From NCBI RefSeq assembly GCF_000002235.5, contig NW_022145553.1:626501-690500 (forward strand): a stretch of DNA of 64,000 nucleotides, given 5' to 3'. This document shows, in pieces, positions 1-10,165 of this stretch. This DNA is from Strongylocentrotus purpuratus (lineage: Eukaryota > Echinodermata > Echinoidea > Camarodonta > Strongylocentrotidae). The notes under the pieces were generated by a model that saw only the letters and a program-made list of their open reading frames with translations, was not told where the DNA came from and did not search any database. The position numbers and the translations under genes were made by a program. Each line of letters starts with the position of its first letter. Within the stretch, counting starts at the first letter, position 1.

Positions 1-470
1 ACACTAGTGAGTGACTGACTGACATCTTTTTCTTCTTTGGTAATAACATGAGCTGTAAAGGGTATATGAGCATTTGTCTACATCAATAACTCATTTCTTG
101 TAATTGCCAAAATTAAACTGATTGAATCTTTGTGCAGCACAAAACGTACACCATTAGGTACAAGGGTCTGAAAATCAGACTATTTACTAAAACAATTGCA
201 ATCCCTAACTAACAAATACCGGTAGACATTTTCAAGCCCTTTCGTTTCGAGGGAAGAACTAAATCAGGATTATCTTCCAAATGCCTATGGAATGTAACAT
301 TTTCATTTTTTTAGCCTGCAAATGGGACATACATGTGGTACCTTTAAAGTACATGAATTAACTCCTGACTTTAAGGACACAAAATGTACCTTGTTCCTGA
401 ATTTGTTTCCTGTTTTCTGACTGCATGCTACCGAGCACTTGATCGATATCCTGTAGTATTTATTAATATC
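1..470. other. AT-rich sequence without a recognised gene
   Basis: I see no open frame with protein-like composition and no repeat family inside this stretch. Its last ~50 bases (from about 422) already match bases 1,004-1,055, so they belong to the higher-order repeat that follows. Confidence 0.5.
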
Positions 471-1290
471 TATTCAGGCAAGGGAATTATATGTCACGAT
501 GTGATTTTATAGAACTAGATACTATTCAGAACATTTGTCATTATTTATTAACACCTATTCAGGCAAGTGAATAATATGTCATGTTGTGATCTTATAGAGC
601 ATAACATTCAAAACATTTGTCATTATTTATCAATACCTACAGTACATGTATTCAGGCAAGTGAATAATATGTCATGTTGTGATCTTATAGAGCATAAAAT
701 TCAAAACATTTGTCATTATTTATCAATACCTATTCAGGCAAGTGAATGATATCTTCCTTGTTTTCACGAAGTGACGGTAGTGAGGAAAATCATAACGCAA
801 AGTGAATGCAATTTTTTTTCACTACCGTCACTTCGTGAAAACAGCGACGATATGTCACATTGTGATTTTATAGAGCATAACATTCAGAACATTTGTCATT
901 GGGATTCATTTGATCGCATGATTGGTTTAACTCAAAGGGTCCCATACATGTGGGAGACCAACTGATGTTGAATGGGCTACCCTGTTAAGAAAAATAAATG
1001 AATGCTACAGAGCACTTGATCGATATCTTGTAGTATTTATTAATACCTATTCGGGCAAGGGAATTATATGTCACATTGTGATTTTATAGAACATCCCATT
1101 CAGAACATTTGTCATTATTAATTAATACCTATTCAGGCAAGGGAACGTTATGTCACGTTCACGTTGTGATTTTATAGAGCATACCATTCAGAACATTTGA
1201 TCGCATGATTGGTTTAACTCAAAGGGTCCCATACATGTCGGAGACCAACTGAATGGGCTACCCTGTTCAGAAAAATAAAAGAATACAAAT
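422..1290. repeat. Tandem array of ~80-bp units with higher-order duplication
   Basis: The motif TATTCAGGCAAG or a one-base variant recurs near 471, 553, 649, 730, 1,047 and 1,127, at spacings of about 80-96 bp. Each is followed by ATATGTCAYRTTGTGAT, TTATAGA and ACATTTGTCATTAT. A second level is visible: the block with GATCGCATGATTGGTTTAAC and GAGACCAACTG occurs at about 907-985 and 1,197-1,275, and the block GAGCACTTGATCGATATC occurs at about 433 and 1,013. The small ORFs here (567-749 and 771-965) are only readings of the repeat and I do not call them genes. Confidence 0.85.
759..843. mobile_element. 85-bp foldback element with perfect 25-bp arms
   Basis: Bases 759-783 and 819-843 are exact inverted copies (TGTTTTCACGAAG through GGTAGTGA), separated by a 35-bp AT-rich loop. 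The hairpin interrupts one unit of the ~80-bp array. The pentamer GATAT occurs on both sides (748-752 and 848-852) and could be a target-site duplication, though a few bases lie between it and the arms. It has no coding capacity. It is either a minimal non-autonomous inverted-repeat transposon or a replication-generated hairpin. Confidence 0.7.
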
Positions 1291-1429
1291 TTTTGAATGG
1301 TTGTATGTCACATGCTCTGGCGAGTCGGGTGACTATTGCACCATGGTTTATATCTTACATTAATTATTTTTATTAAACTTCAAACCCTGGACCCTACACA
1401 TTCCCTAAAGCTAACCAAAGGCCTATCCA

Positions 1430-1720
1430 GACCTGCCAACCTCTGGAATTCAAAAACTGTATTCTTTAATCCCAAAAGTTGTATTTTACTGACAAAAGGT
1501 GTATTCTTAAAAATAAACACGAACTGTTACGTGGATCAATGCCTCTTACAGTTCCTACATACAGGAAGAATTTTTTTGGTTTGGTTTTTGGATCATTGGT
1601 TGAATGTGCATGAATTTGTCACGACTGTTGTGTTCGATGAACCAATGAATATCCCCAAATTGGCGATGGGAGATGCTTGTAGGATACTTGACAGGACAGA
1701 ATGGGCATTTTGCCATTGAA
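1430..1720 (+). repeat. Dispersed repeat, copy 1
   Basis: This segment contains AGTTCCTACATACAGGAAGA followed by TTGGTTGAAT, CATGA and GTGTTC in order. The same order appears at about 41,210-41,470. It also shares an upstream GCCAAC...TATTCTTT block with that copy. The 127-aa ORF over it (1,336-1,719) has no recognisable domain and is not called. A long poly-A tract follows. Confidence 0.6.
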
Positions 1721-1735
1721 AATGGCACACACAAA

Positions 1736-1793
1736 AAACAAAAAAAAAAATTATTTAAAAAAATATTTAAAAAAAAAAAAAAAAAAAAAAAAA
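1736..1793 (+). repeat. Poly-A rich tract
   Basis: Nearly pure A interrupted by a few T residues, directly downstream of a dispersed repeat copy. It may be the tail of a retroposed sequence; no flanking duplication was found. Confidence 0.6.
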
Positions 1794-1959
1794 TTAAATT
1801 GTATTTTATTGATGAAAATCGAACTGTCGTATTCGCTTTTTTATATAATTATAATTTATCATTTTGTATCCCAATATTGATGCCCCTGTCTCACTTTTGC
1901 CCAGATCCTATACTAAATTTTAATAGTCTGTGTCTGAAAAACATTTATCATGTTCTCCT

Positions 1960-2260
1960 GTCTATATCTGTTCTGGAGTCATCAAAATCATAATAAATTT
2001 GACCGAGTCTTGATAAAGTAACAACCACTGTACACAGAAAGCTATATATGGGACAACACACATGGTGTCGGGGCTAGTACTACCTTGATTTCCTTGTCTT
2101 TCTATGCTCATTACTCAGCCAGTATACATTTTCTTCCAAAATTGTTTGGCACATGTCATTTATTTGTAATCTTGAACATTCAGTGTAAGTTTCGTTTGAT
2201 TCTGTGAGAATTATTTTTTTTTTTTTACCAGAACTGGAGTTTATCTTTAAAATTGAAGAA
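1960..2260 (-). repeat. Dispersed repeat, inverted relative to the 44.7-45.0 kb copy
   Basis: Read on the minus strand, this stretch matches about 44,715-44,965 over some 250 bases. Shared blocks include TCTCACAGAATCAAACGAAA, GACATGTGCCAAACAATTTT, GGCTGAGTAATGAGCATAGA and AGCCCCGACACCATGTGTG. Part of it, the block with the polymerase-like words CAAGACT and GATTTTGATGA, also matches about 11,325-11,400. The two small overlapping ORFs here differ in strand and carry no domain. Confidence 0.75.
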
Positions 2261-2466
2261 GTCTGTACTTTACCTGAAGCCATATATACGTTGTGTCTCT
2301 TGCAGGAACTATTATTACTTATTTCTCCTGTTATCATCAAGTTTATGTTGACAACTTTTTTTTTCAGGGATGATAGTGAGCATTATACCATCTGATTGGT
2401 CGAAATTGCATTCATAAACTTTAACTATTCCTGTAAAATTCCCGATAAAATTCCAAACCCATGTAA

Positions 2467-2570
2467 TAGTTTTTAAAAATAGTTCTAAAATCCCAGTAAC
2501 CATGGTTACTGGGAAAATAGTTCTAAAAATAGTTCTAAAATCCCAGTTACCATGGTTACCAGAAAAATAG
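2467..2570. repeat. Two tandem palindromic units centred on CCATGG
   Basis: A 22-bp perfect palindrome lies at 2,492-2,513 (CCCAGTAACC-ATGG-TTACTGGG, read as two halves). A slightly decayed second copy is at about 2,542-2,561, each preceded by AGTTCTAAAA. It looks like a small local duplication of a palindrome; I know no function for it. Confidence 0.6.
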
Positions 2571-3086
2571 TTCAGTCTTGGTTAAATGGTTTGAGCGATC
2601 GAGCATACCGTACGTGTGCGAAGAATTGGTTGGTATTTTCATACAAGACAAGACAATTCCAAACAAGACAAAAATGGCTAAAGAAACTCTCCCAAGATTT
2701 CAACTTATCAAATGCAAGACTCGCTGACAGCAAGAACAACAAAAAGGGTACATGAAATTATCCATAAACATGTTCGTTTAATTGCTGAAAATGCTTAGAT
2801 CTAGTAGTAGTCAGGGTGTCTGATCGCGCACCCGATGTTGTGTGCTAATTCTTCCCATAGAGATTGCACGCAATGCAGTCTCTATGCAGTCTACGTGCAT
2901 TGCGCGACCATGCAAAAAAAGTCAAGTTTTTTTCTTTCAATTCGAGATTCAAACCTTTATCTGTTGTGATTCTGAGGGTGATACTCAATAAGTGAGGTGT
3001 CATATGAAAGCGCAGGTTTTTCTCCATATTCCCCACAGTGTCGGACTGTCGGCCCACCCCCAAAATTGTAAAAATATCTTGCTTAG
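2571..3086. other. Intergenic sequence, no gene seen
   Basis: Short ORFs exist but none has a recognisable domain or splice context. The words GCAATGCAGTCTCTATGC and GTCTACGTGCATTGCGCG near 2,870-2,908 form a small imperfect repeat. Confidence 0.4.
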
Positions 3087-3585
3087 ACTAGAATCTAGAT
3101 CTAGTCTATACTCTCAAAGATACACTCATAAAAAACAACCGTGCAGATAAACTAGAGAAAGGCCAAGGTGGTGTCATAAGTTGACCTTTTTTTTGGCATA
3201 TAAAAGTATTAATGACTGCTTTATTATTCAAGAAATAGTTGTTTTTATACACTCTCGGGAAGATTACAATTGTGCTATTGCCCGAGGCGTGCCGAATCTA
3301 GAATCTAGATCTAGTCTATACTTTCAAAGATACACTCATAAAAAAAACAACTGTGCAGATAAACTAGAGAAAGGCCAAGGTGGTGTCATAAGTTGACTTT
3401 TTTTTTTGGCATATAAAAGTATTAATGACTGCTTTATTATTCGAGAAATAGTTGTTTTTATATGCTCTCAGGAAGATTACAATTGGGCTATTGCCCTCGG
3501 CACGCCTCGGGCAATAGCACAATTGTAACCTTTCCTTGAGCGTATAAAAACAACTATTTCTCTCAAAGCAGTCATTAATACTATA
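3087..3585. repeat. 210-bp tandem duplication ending in a long hairpin
   Basis: The block starting GAATCTAGATCTAGTCTATA occurs at 3,091 and again at 3,301, giving a 210-bp period with high identity through the GGCCAAGGTGGTGTCATAAG and GGCATATAAAAGTATTAATG words. The second copy is followed by its own inverted copy. ATTAATGACTGCTTT at about 3,420 pairs with AAAGCAGTCATTAAT at about 3,565, and AATAGTTGTTTTTATA pairs with TATAAAAACAACTATT, closing over GGGCAATAGC near 3,490. This is a foldback structure of about 160 bp. Confidence 0.8.
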
Positions 3586-5384
3586 CTAAATTTGTTTTTC
3601 TTCCCTCAACCACCCCCCCCCCCCATAGGGGAAACAAAAATGGCATCTAACAACATGCCCCCCCCCCCCCCTTTGAGTAAGGATATTGGGAATAAATTGG
3701 GAATAAACCAAGGAAAACCGGGTAAAATTGGGGGGGGGGATCGGGGGAAAAAAATGGGGAAAAACAAATTGGGAAACCTATTTAAATCGGGTAATTATCA
3801 GGCCTGCTTTTTTCAAAGGTTTAGATTTCAAGTTTTCAGAGAGCTGTTATATACTCCTCTGAAAGACACTGAAATAGCATATAATTGATATCAATGTAAT
3901 CTATGGCCTATAAGCTTTTCATATGAAGCAAAATTAATCCATTTCATTTTTCATTTCTGACAGGGTCTTCGAGCTATAAAAGCAAGGTGTTAATTATCAT
4001 GTAAATATATAAATATCTTTGGATATAAAAATACAGGGGTCCAAAGACAAACAAAATAACCATAGAACCAAATGGAGTGATAAGTCTTCTTTCAAAAAAC
4101 TTATTTCTTTTTTATTTGTTTGTTTGTCTGATCTGCTTTTTCTTTCCCTCTCACAACCTATTTTAGTTTATCTGTTAATTTTGGACAAGCTGCTTGCTGT
4201 TGTTTGTGTCATGTACATGTACTTTACACAAATTCCTCTTATGAAATAAAATGTTATGGTGACAAAATAGGTGAATATATACCAGATAAAGAACCACTTA
4301 CTCTAATAAAGCAATCTGAAATGTCATTCTCTCAAAGTTGGAAAGAAAATGTTTTTAGCATCTTGCTAACATGGCAACAGCCTGAAGATAATAAAACAAA
4401 CGGCAGAATCCAATATAATGCGAGGCTTTCCATGCATACATCATGCAGATCTATGCATTGTTAGTCTTTTTTTTTAATGGTGGGATGGCAGACAAAATTT
4501 GTCGATAAGTGCAATGTTTGTTCTACATGTACGTGTAGCTCTGGCTAATCTGATGAAAAGAATTAGTCAATTTACTTAAGATTGAAAATCATCTGTGAGT
4601 TACAATCACATGTACATAATGAGGTCAACAGAAAAATTATAAATAAAGAATATGAACAAGACAAGCATAAGATGGACTTTCACCTCAAATAAAAATACGA
4701 GATGAAGCATGACGCACGCACTCCCACATGATTTCATTAGCGAGGTTGACTCTTGAATCTTTTAGAAAAAGGAAGGTGAGATTCATGAATGCATTATGAA
4801 AGGAAGTGCATGGGAAGGCAGAATTATGGTGAGAAAAACAAATAGTCAAAGACACCACCAGTACTTCATATATTTGTAAAATTCAATACTGAAGTTATGG
4901 AATATTTTTTCTATCAGAGCAATACTTAGTAATATTACAATATTGTCTGTTTGGGGCCAGAAAAGGCATTAAATGTACCTCATATCATTGCAGAGAGGAT
5001 TAATATAATAACTTTAAAAGTATACATGTACCAACCAACCAAACATTCATTTGGGTACAACTAGAATGTATAAAATCAACCTAAAAACAACACTTCACCC
5101 TGTAGTCTATATAGGCTAATGTATTAGAGTATAACAAAAATAAAGAATACCGGTAATATAAAGCTGCACACACGGAAGATGCAGAACCCAAGTTGGACTT
5201 GGGTTCTCTGCGAGATCTCTTTTATGCGAGCACGTACATGTACAGATGCGTCAACTAGTCTATGTACCCCCTAGTCTGTTTTTACTTTGATTGTATTCAA
5301 ACTTGGAAGGTTTTTTGTTTTCAGAAGTAATGGAACTACTGACATACACAGCAATATAATTCAGTCTGTGTGATTAGTATAGAG
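3586..5384. other. AT-rich intergenic sequence with C homopolymers, no gene seen
   Basis: Runs of C occur at about 3,608-3,622 and 3,658-3,671 and a run of G near 3,730. ORFs such as 3,592-3,888 read straight through these homopolymers and are not credible genes. Nothing else recognisable. Confidence 0.5.
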
Positions 5385-5420
5385 GACTAGAGGCGTTGTG
5401 GTCTAGTGGATAAGAAACAA
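5385..5420 (+). repeat. tRNA-like A-box, possible truncated SINE head
   Basis: GGCGTTGTGGTCTAGTGGATAAG resembles the 5' part of a tRNA with an internal-promoter A box (TGGTCTAGTGG). I cannot find a matching B box or a clover-leaf at the proper distance, so this is at most a truncated tRNA-derived SINE remnant. It lies directly upstream of the duplicated segment that begins at about 5,405. Confidence 0.3.
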
Positions 5421-6115
5421 ATTAATTCAAATTGTAATGTTGGCCTACAAAATGCATGTATTAAAGTGCTCTATAGTTAGAGAAATGATACAGACAGTCT
5501 ATTCAAAGAGATTAATGTACATGACAGAAGAAGAGCCAATGAATTGTGAATATTATCTAGACTGAATGATGCATTTCCTCTGGAATATCCATCATAGTGT
5601 AACATGGAGATTTTAAATCAATCAATTTTACATGTCATCCACATGTCAGATTTTTCTCTTTTTGTGCCCTTTTCCTTTCTTGTTCTTCCAATGTTTTCCC
5701 AGGGCTGTGTGTGATTCATTATTTGATTATTTGAACAGGCATGTTGTTCCAAAGTTGCATATCTGAAGAAAAAAATTAATCATAATGTAGAAATTACAAT
5801 TGATCATAATGTTCAAATTATAATTCATCACATTTTGAAAGTACATCATCAGACATTCAGTGCACAGCTGGACTAAACAATTTCCTTTCAAATTGTCCTA
5901 TGATATTTACACAAGTGTTATTTACCAATGTTTGAAAGTACATATATATCCACAAGCACAATATACATATATTCATAGATTTTTATATTTCTTTCTTACA
6001 CGACCCCTCCTTCTCCCGCTGTATATCAATAAAGGGAACATGTCACGTACGATGTAATTCATCATCATTATAAAGAATAATCAAAGAAAACAGACTTACT
6101 TTGGATTATTGCTTT
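5405..6115 (+). repeat. Duplicated ~700-bp segment, left copy
   Basis: This segment aligns in the same order with 7,065-7,830. Shared blocks are TTGTAATGTTGGCC, AGTCTATTCAAAGAGATT, CCAATGTTTTCCCAGGGCTG, GTGCACAGCTGGACTAAACA, TTGTCCTATGATATTTACAC and GTATATCAATAAAGGG. The two differ by many substitutions and small indels, for example the ACTACTGGGTATTTCTTTTG block present only on the right. No protein can be read through both copies. Confidence 0.85.
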
Positions 6116-7064
6116 CTGAGGTATTATCTCCCCACCCCCCCCCCCCCCCAAAAAAAAACTAATCTACACACTTTGGATACTTTTGATACTCCGATGCATT
6201 GACTCCCGCATTGAAAGGGGGCTGAGAAGTGTGCCTTTGAACTATCATGCATCCCTCGCCCATCTCTCAGCCATCTCTCAGAAAAAACACCAAGTACACT
6301 CTAAGAATCTTGATACTCCTGTGCATTGACTGCCTCTTCCAAGGGGGGCTGAGAAGTGGCAGGTATCACACCTAACATCTATATGGAGCGTCTATAACCG
6401 GACTGAACTGACAATCACCAAGGAGTATCGAGAAGCTGCCTAAATCCTTAAATAATGAAATATTACAGGTGCTCATGCCCAATCTGAGCTTGCTTTCTCC
6501 AACGCAACAATGGAGAATTAAAGGAAACTGTTTAACAATATTTCCAGTTTTACAAATCTAAGATGAATGGCCCTACATGTACATGTATGTGTTTGTCTGT
6601 GATATGGTGTAATATTGAAGAAAATCGCGCTTCAAAATGATCCTGAAGTGCTTCAAAATAGTAAAAATCTTTGAGTGACCGATTTTACCATACCTCATTT
6701 TCCCCAATAGACTGTAGTGTTATAAAAAACAATGTTAAGAAAGCGGGTAATCATGCCGAATCTGGGCTTGCTTTTCTCCCACCATCAATAGTAGATAGAT
6801 ACCTGTACAGATGCTCCAACTCTAACAGGTAGAATGAAGGAAGAAGGGAGAGGATGAGAGGGAGGGGGTTAAAGAAATATGGGTGCTCATGCCCAACAGT
6901 AGCATACATTTCTGCAAGCAAACTAGGCAGAATAATAATGTAGAGTGGAGATGAATTGAATGACTTGTGAAATCTGCACTCCAAAAGTCATTTTGATTTA
7001 CATCATTTCCTCATTCATTTGTATTTCATCTTAATCCTTTGATGTAAGAATTCTATTCAAAGAA
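6116..7064. other. Spacer between duplicated segments, with a short local repeat
   Basis: A C homopolymer is at about 6,127-6,151. Two similar ~125-bp units start at about 6,185 and 6,310 (TGATACTCC, GCATTGACT, GGGGGCTGAGAAGTG). A further related fragment with GGTGCTCATGCCCAA occurs at about 6,470 and 6,880, in similar surroundings with TGGGCTTGCTTTTCTCC or its variant. No gene seen. Confidence 0.5.
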
Positions 7065-7835
7065 ACAAATGAATTTAAATTGTAATGTTGGCCTTAATGG
7101 CCTATATGCATGTACATGTATAAAATGCTAAATATATAGTCAGAGAAATGTTACAGTCTATTCAAAGAGATTGCATGAAAGAAGCAAAGCGAGTGAATTG
7201 TGAATAGTATCTATACTAAATGATGCTATTTCCTCTCTCGCCACCTATGAAAACTAATAAAGTGCAGTGAAGACATGGAGATTTAATATAAAAAATCAAT
7301 TAATTTTACATTCACCCGTATAATCCAAATTTAAGTGTTTCTCTTTTCGTGCCCTTTTCCTTTGTTCTCTTGTTCTTCCAATGTTTTCCCAGGGCTGTGT
7401 GTGATTCATTATTTGAGTAGGCAAGTTGTTCCAAAGTTGCATATATCTGAAGAAAAAAAAACTACTGGGTATTTCTTTTGTTTCATCCCTCATGACATTG
7501 ACAAAAGAAATGTAGAAATTACAGTTAATCACAATGTTGAAGTTATAATTCATCATATTTTGAAAGCACATCATCAAACAGTCAGTGCACAGCTGGACTA
7601 AACAATTTCCTTTCGAATTGTCCTATGATATTTACACAAGTGTTGTTTACCATTTTTTGAAAGTACACCACAAGCACAACATACATGCACATATATTTTC
7701 ATATTTCTTTCTTGCACGACCCCTCCCCCTCTCGCTGTATATCAATAAAGGGTACATGTCAAGTACAATATAATTCATCGTCATTATAAAGAACAATCAA
7801 AGAAAGCAGACTTTGGATTATTGCTTACAAGAGTA
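7065..7835 (+). repeat. Duplicated ~700-bp segment, right copy
   Basis: This is the second copy of the 5,405-6,115 segment, offset by about 1.65 kb. The ORFs 7,296-7,577 and 7,335-7,601 lie in it on opposite strands and are not conserved in the other copy. Confidence 0.85.
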
Positions 7836-8210
7836 AACCTAACTGCTCTGAGTTATTATCAATCACTAAGAATACTAATAACTTGACAAAAATACAAGTT
7901 ATAGAACTACATGGTGTATCAAACTGTAGCAATCACCAAAATATGTTTTGCTCTTGATATAAGTAATTCTACATGTGGCTATACTGTATTCAAAATATGA
8001 GCTTCGAATATTATTTTTAATAGACATCATCTGACATTTAATACAGATTGTAGAAATTTTGGTAACACAGGGATCCACACCAACTTTTTGGGAAGGGGGT
8101 CCAGATTGAGCTTTTTACAACACTGTATATGCATGGGCTCTATGTTCAACATTTAGGGGGTCTGGACTCAGATTTTAGGTGCCCATGTGTCCCAGGCGCT
8201 TGTTAGTGTT
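7836..8210. other. Intergenic sequence, no gene seen
   Basis: AT-rich sequence followed by a short GGGAAGGGGGTCCAG / TTAGGGGGTCTGGACTC segment at 8,080-8,170. No domain or repeat family recognised. Confidence 0.4.
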
Positions 8211-8216
8211 TAACAG

Positions 8217-10160
8217 CGTGTCCACACACAAAACAATTTATCCCGAAACTCTATAACGAAACGTCGTATAAAGAATCATAGTATAAATTTTAAGTGTCCA
8301 CACACAAGAAACGTCATATAAATAATCATCGTATAAATTCAAGGATGTCCATAAACAGAAGAAAGTAATCCTGAAACTCTACAGTAGGGGCATTTACACT
8401 GTCATCCAAACACGCCAAAAAATGCCAAACCGGAGCCTGGCCGCGATGTTACCAAGGGCAACTACGCATTACCGGCAGAAATGCCAATTCCAAAACATTC
8501 CAAATCGAAGTGTGATCTTTTGGCGTGTTTTGGCGTGTTTTGGCGTGTTTGGCAAGTATAAACGCTCCCGGTTGTAACATCGCGATGTTAGGTGACGTAA
8601 CTTCAGGAGCGGAGCTAGATGTCGTCCTTAAAGAAAATGATAGAACGATATATACAAAGAATAACATAAGAGAAGGTGATAGAAGGAAGAAACAAATAAT
8701 AACATAAGGAATAACATAAGGAAAGACAGAAAGAGAAAGTGATAGAAGGAAAAAACAAAGAATAACATAAGGAATAACATAAGGAAAGACAGAAAGAGAA
8801 AGTGATAGAATGATAAAAACAAAGAATAACATAAGGAAATACAGAAAGAGGGAGTGATAGAATGATAAAAAACAAAGAATAACATAAGAGAAGGTGATAG
8901 AAGGAAGAAATAAAGAATAACATAAGGAAACACAAAAAGAGGGAGTGATAGAATGATAACAAACAAAGAATAACATAAGAGAAGGTGATAGAAGGAAGAA
9001 ACAATGAATAACATAAGGAAATACAGAAAGAGGGAGTGATAGAATGATAAAAAACAAAGAATAACATAAGAGAAGGTGATAGAAGGACGAAACAAAGAAT
9101 AAAATAAGGAAACACAGAAAGAGAAAGTGATAGAATGATAAAAAAAACAAAGAGTAACATAAGAGAAGGTGACGGAAGGAAGAAACAAATAATAACATAA
9201 GGAATAACATAAGGAAAGACAGAAAGAGAAAGTGATAGAAGGAAGAAACAAAGAATAACATAAGGAATAACATAAGGAAAGACAAAAAGAGAAAGTGATA
9301 GAATGATAAAAACAAAGAATAACGTAAGGAAATACAGAAAGAGGGAGTGATAGAATGATAAAAAACAAAGAATAACATAAGAGAAGGTGATAGAAGGAAG
9401 AAATAAAGAATAACATAAGGAAACACAGAAAGAGGAAGTGATAGAATGATAAAAAAACAAAGAATAACATAAGAGAAGGTGATACAAAAGGAAGAAACAA
9501 AGAATAACATAAGGAAAGACAGAAAGAGAAAGTGATAGAATGATTAAAAAAACAAAGAATAACACAAGAGAAGGTGATAAAATGAATGAATGCAGAATAA
9601 CATAAGGAAACACAGAAAGAGAAAGTGATAGAAGGAAGTGATAAAGAATAACATAAGAGAAGATCGATAGAAGGAAAAACAAAGAATAACAAGGAAAGAT
9701 AGAAAGAGGAAAGTGTTTGCATCGGAGTGCCGCGCATGCGCATTACTAACTGAAACACGCCAAAACATCACTGAGCTTTTCAGTCGGTGATGTTTCCGCA
9801 CAAGTGTAAACGGGTGCGCGAAACATCGCGACTTTTCAAAATGAGGTATTTGACAGTATAAATGCGCCTAGTCTGGTCTCCTTTCGCTCGAGGTCACGTT
9901 AAGCCCCGCCCAGTTAGTTACACTAGTTACACTCCCCCTGTCCACACACAACATTTTCGTGATTAAGCGTGATTCTTTATTGAGTTTCAGTTCGAAACGA
10001 TGCCCAAACCTGCGTTTCGTTAGACTAGTTTCGTTATACGACGTATCGTTAGTGAGCGTCCACACACACAATTTCATCGTAAAACTATCGCGAAACGGTA
10101 TCACTATCGCGAAACGGTATACATGTAGCTAATCACGGAAAATGTTGTGTGTGGACAGGG
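8217..10160. mobile_element. Composite element with inverted GTCCACACAC ends enclosing a satellite
   Basis: The left side carries GTGTCCACACACAAAACAAT at about 8,218 and a second GTGTCCACACACAAGAAACG at about 8,302. The right side ends with ACATTTTCC read in reverse from TTGTGTGTGGACAGG at about 10,145-10,158. Related blocks (AACGAAACG, GTATAAAGAATC, CGTATAAATT on the left; ATTCTTTATTGAGTTTCAG, TTTCGTTATACGACG on the right) sit near both ends in opposite orientations. This suggests a decayed inverted-repeat element, but the boundaries are approximate and no transposase is visible. Confidence 0.4.
8630..9715. repeat. A/G-rich satellite, about 1.1 kb
   Basis: Repeats of AAAGAATAACATAAGG, then ACAGAAAGAGRRAGTGATAG, then AAGGAAGAAACAAAGAATAA run through the whole stretch. 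There are at least two alternating unit variants, one of them with an inserted AGAGAAGGTGAT. The minus strand is free of stops in three frames over most of the array, which yields 353-376-codon phantom ORFs rich in Phe, Leu, Ser and Tyr. These are artefacts of the repeat. Confidence 0.9.
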
Positions 10161-10165
10161 GGTAA

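Noticed and set aside
8449..9758. Three minus-strand ORFs of 353-376 codons, Phe/Leu/Ser/Tyr-rich
   Set aside because: They overlap one another in all three frames of one satellite; the composition is that of the repeat and no start or domain is credible.
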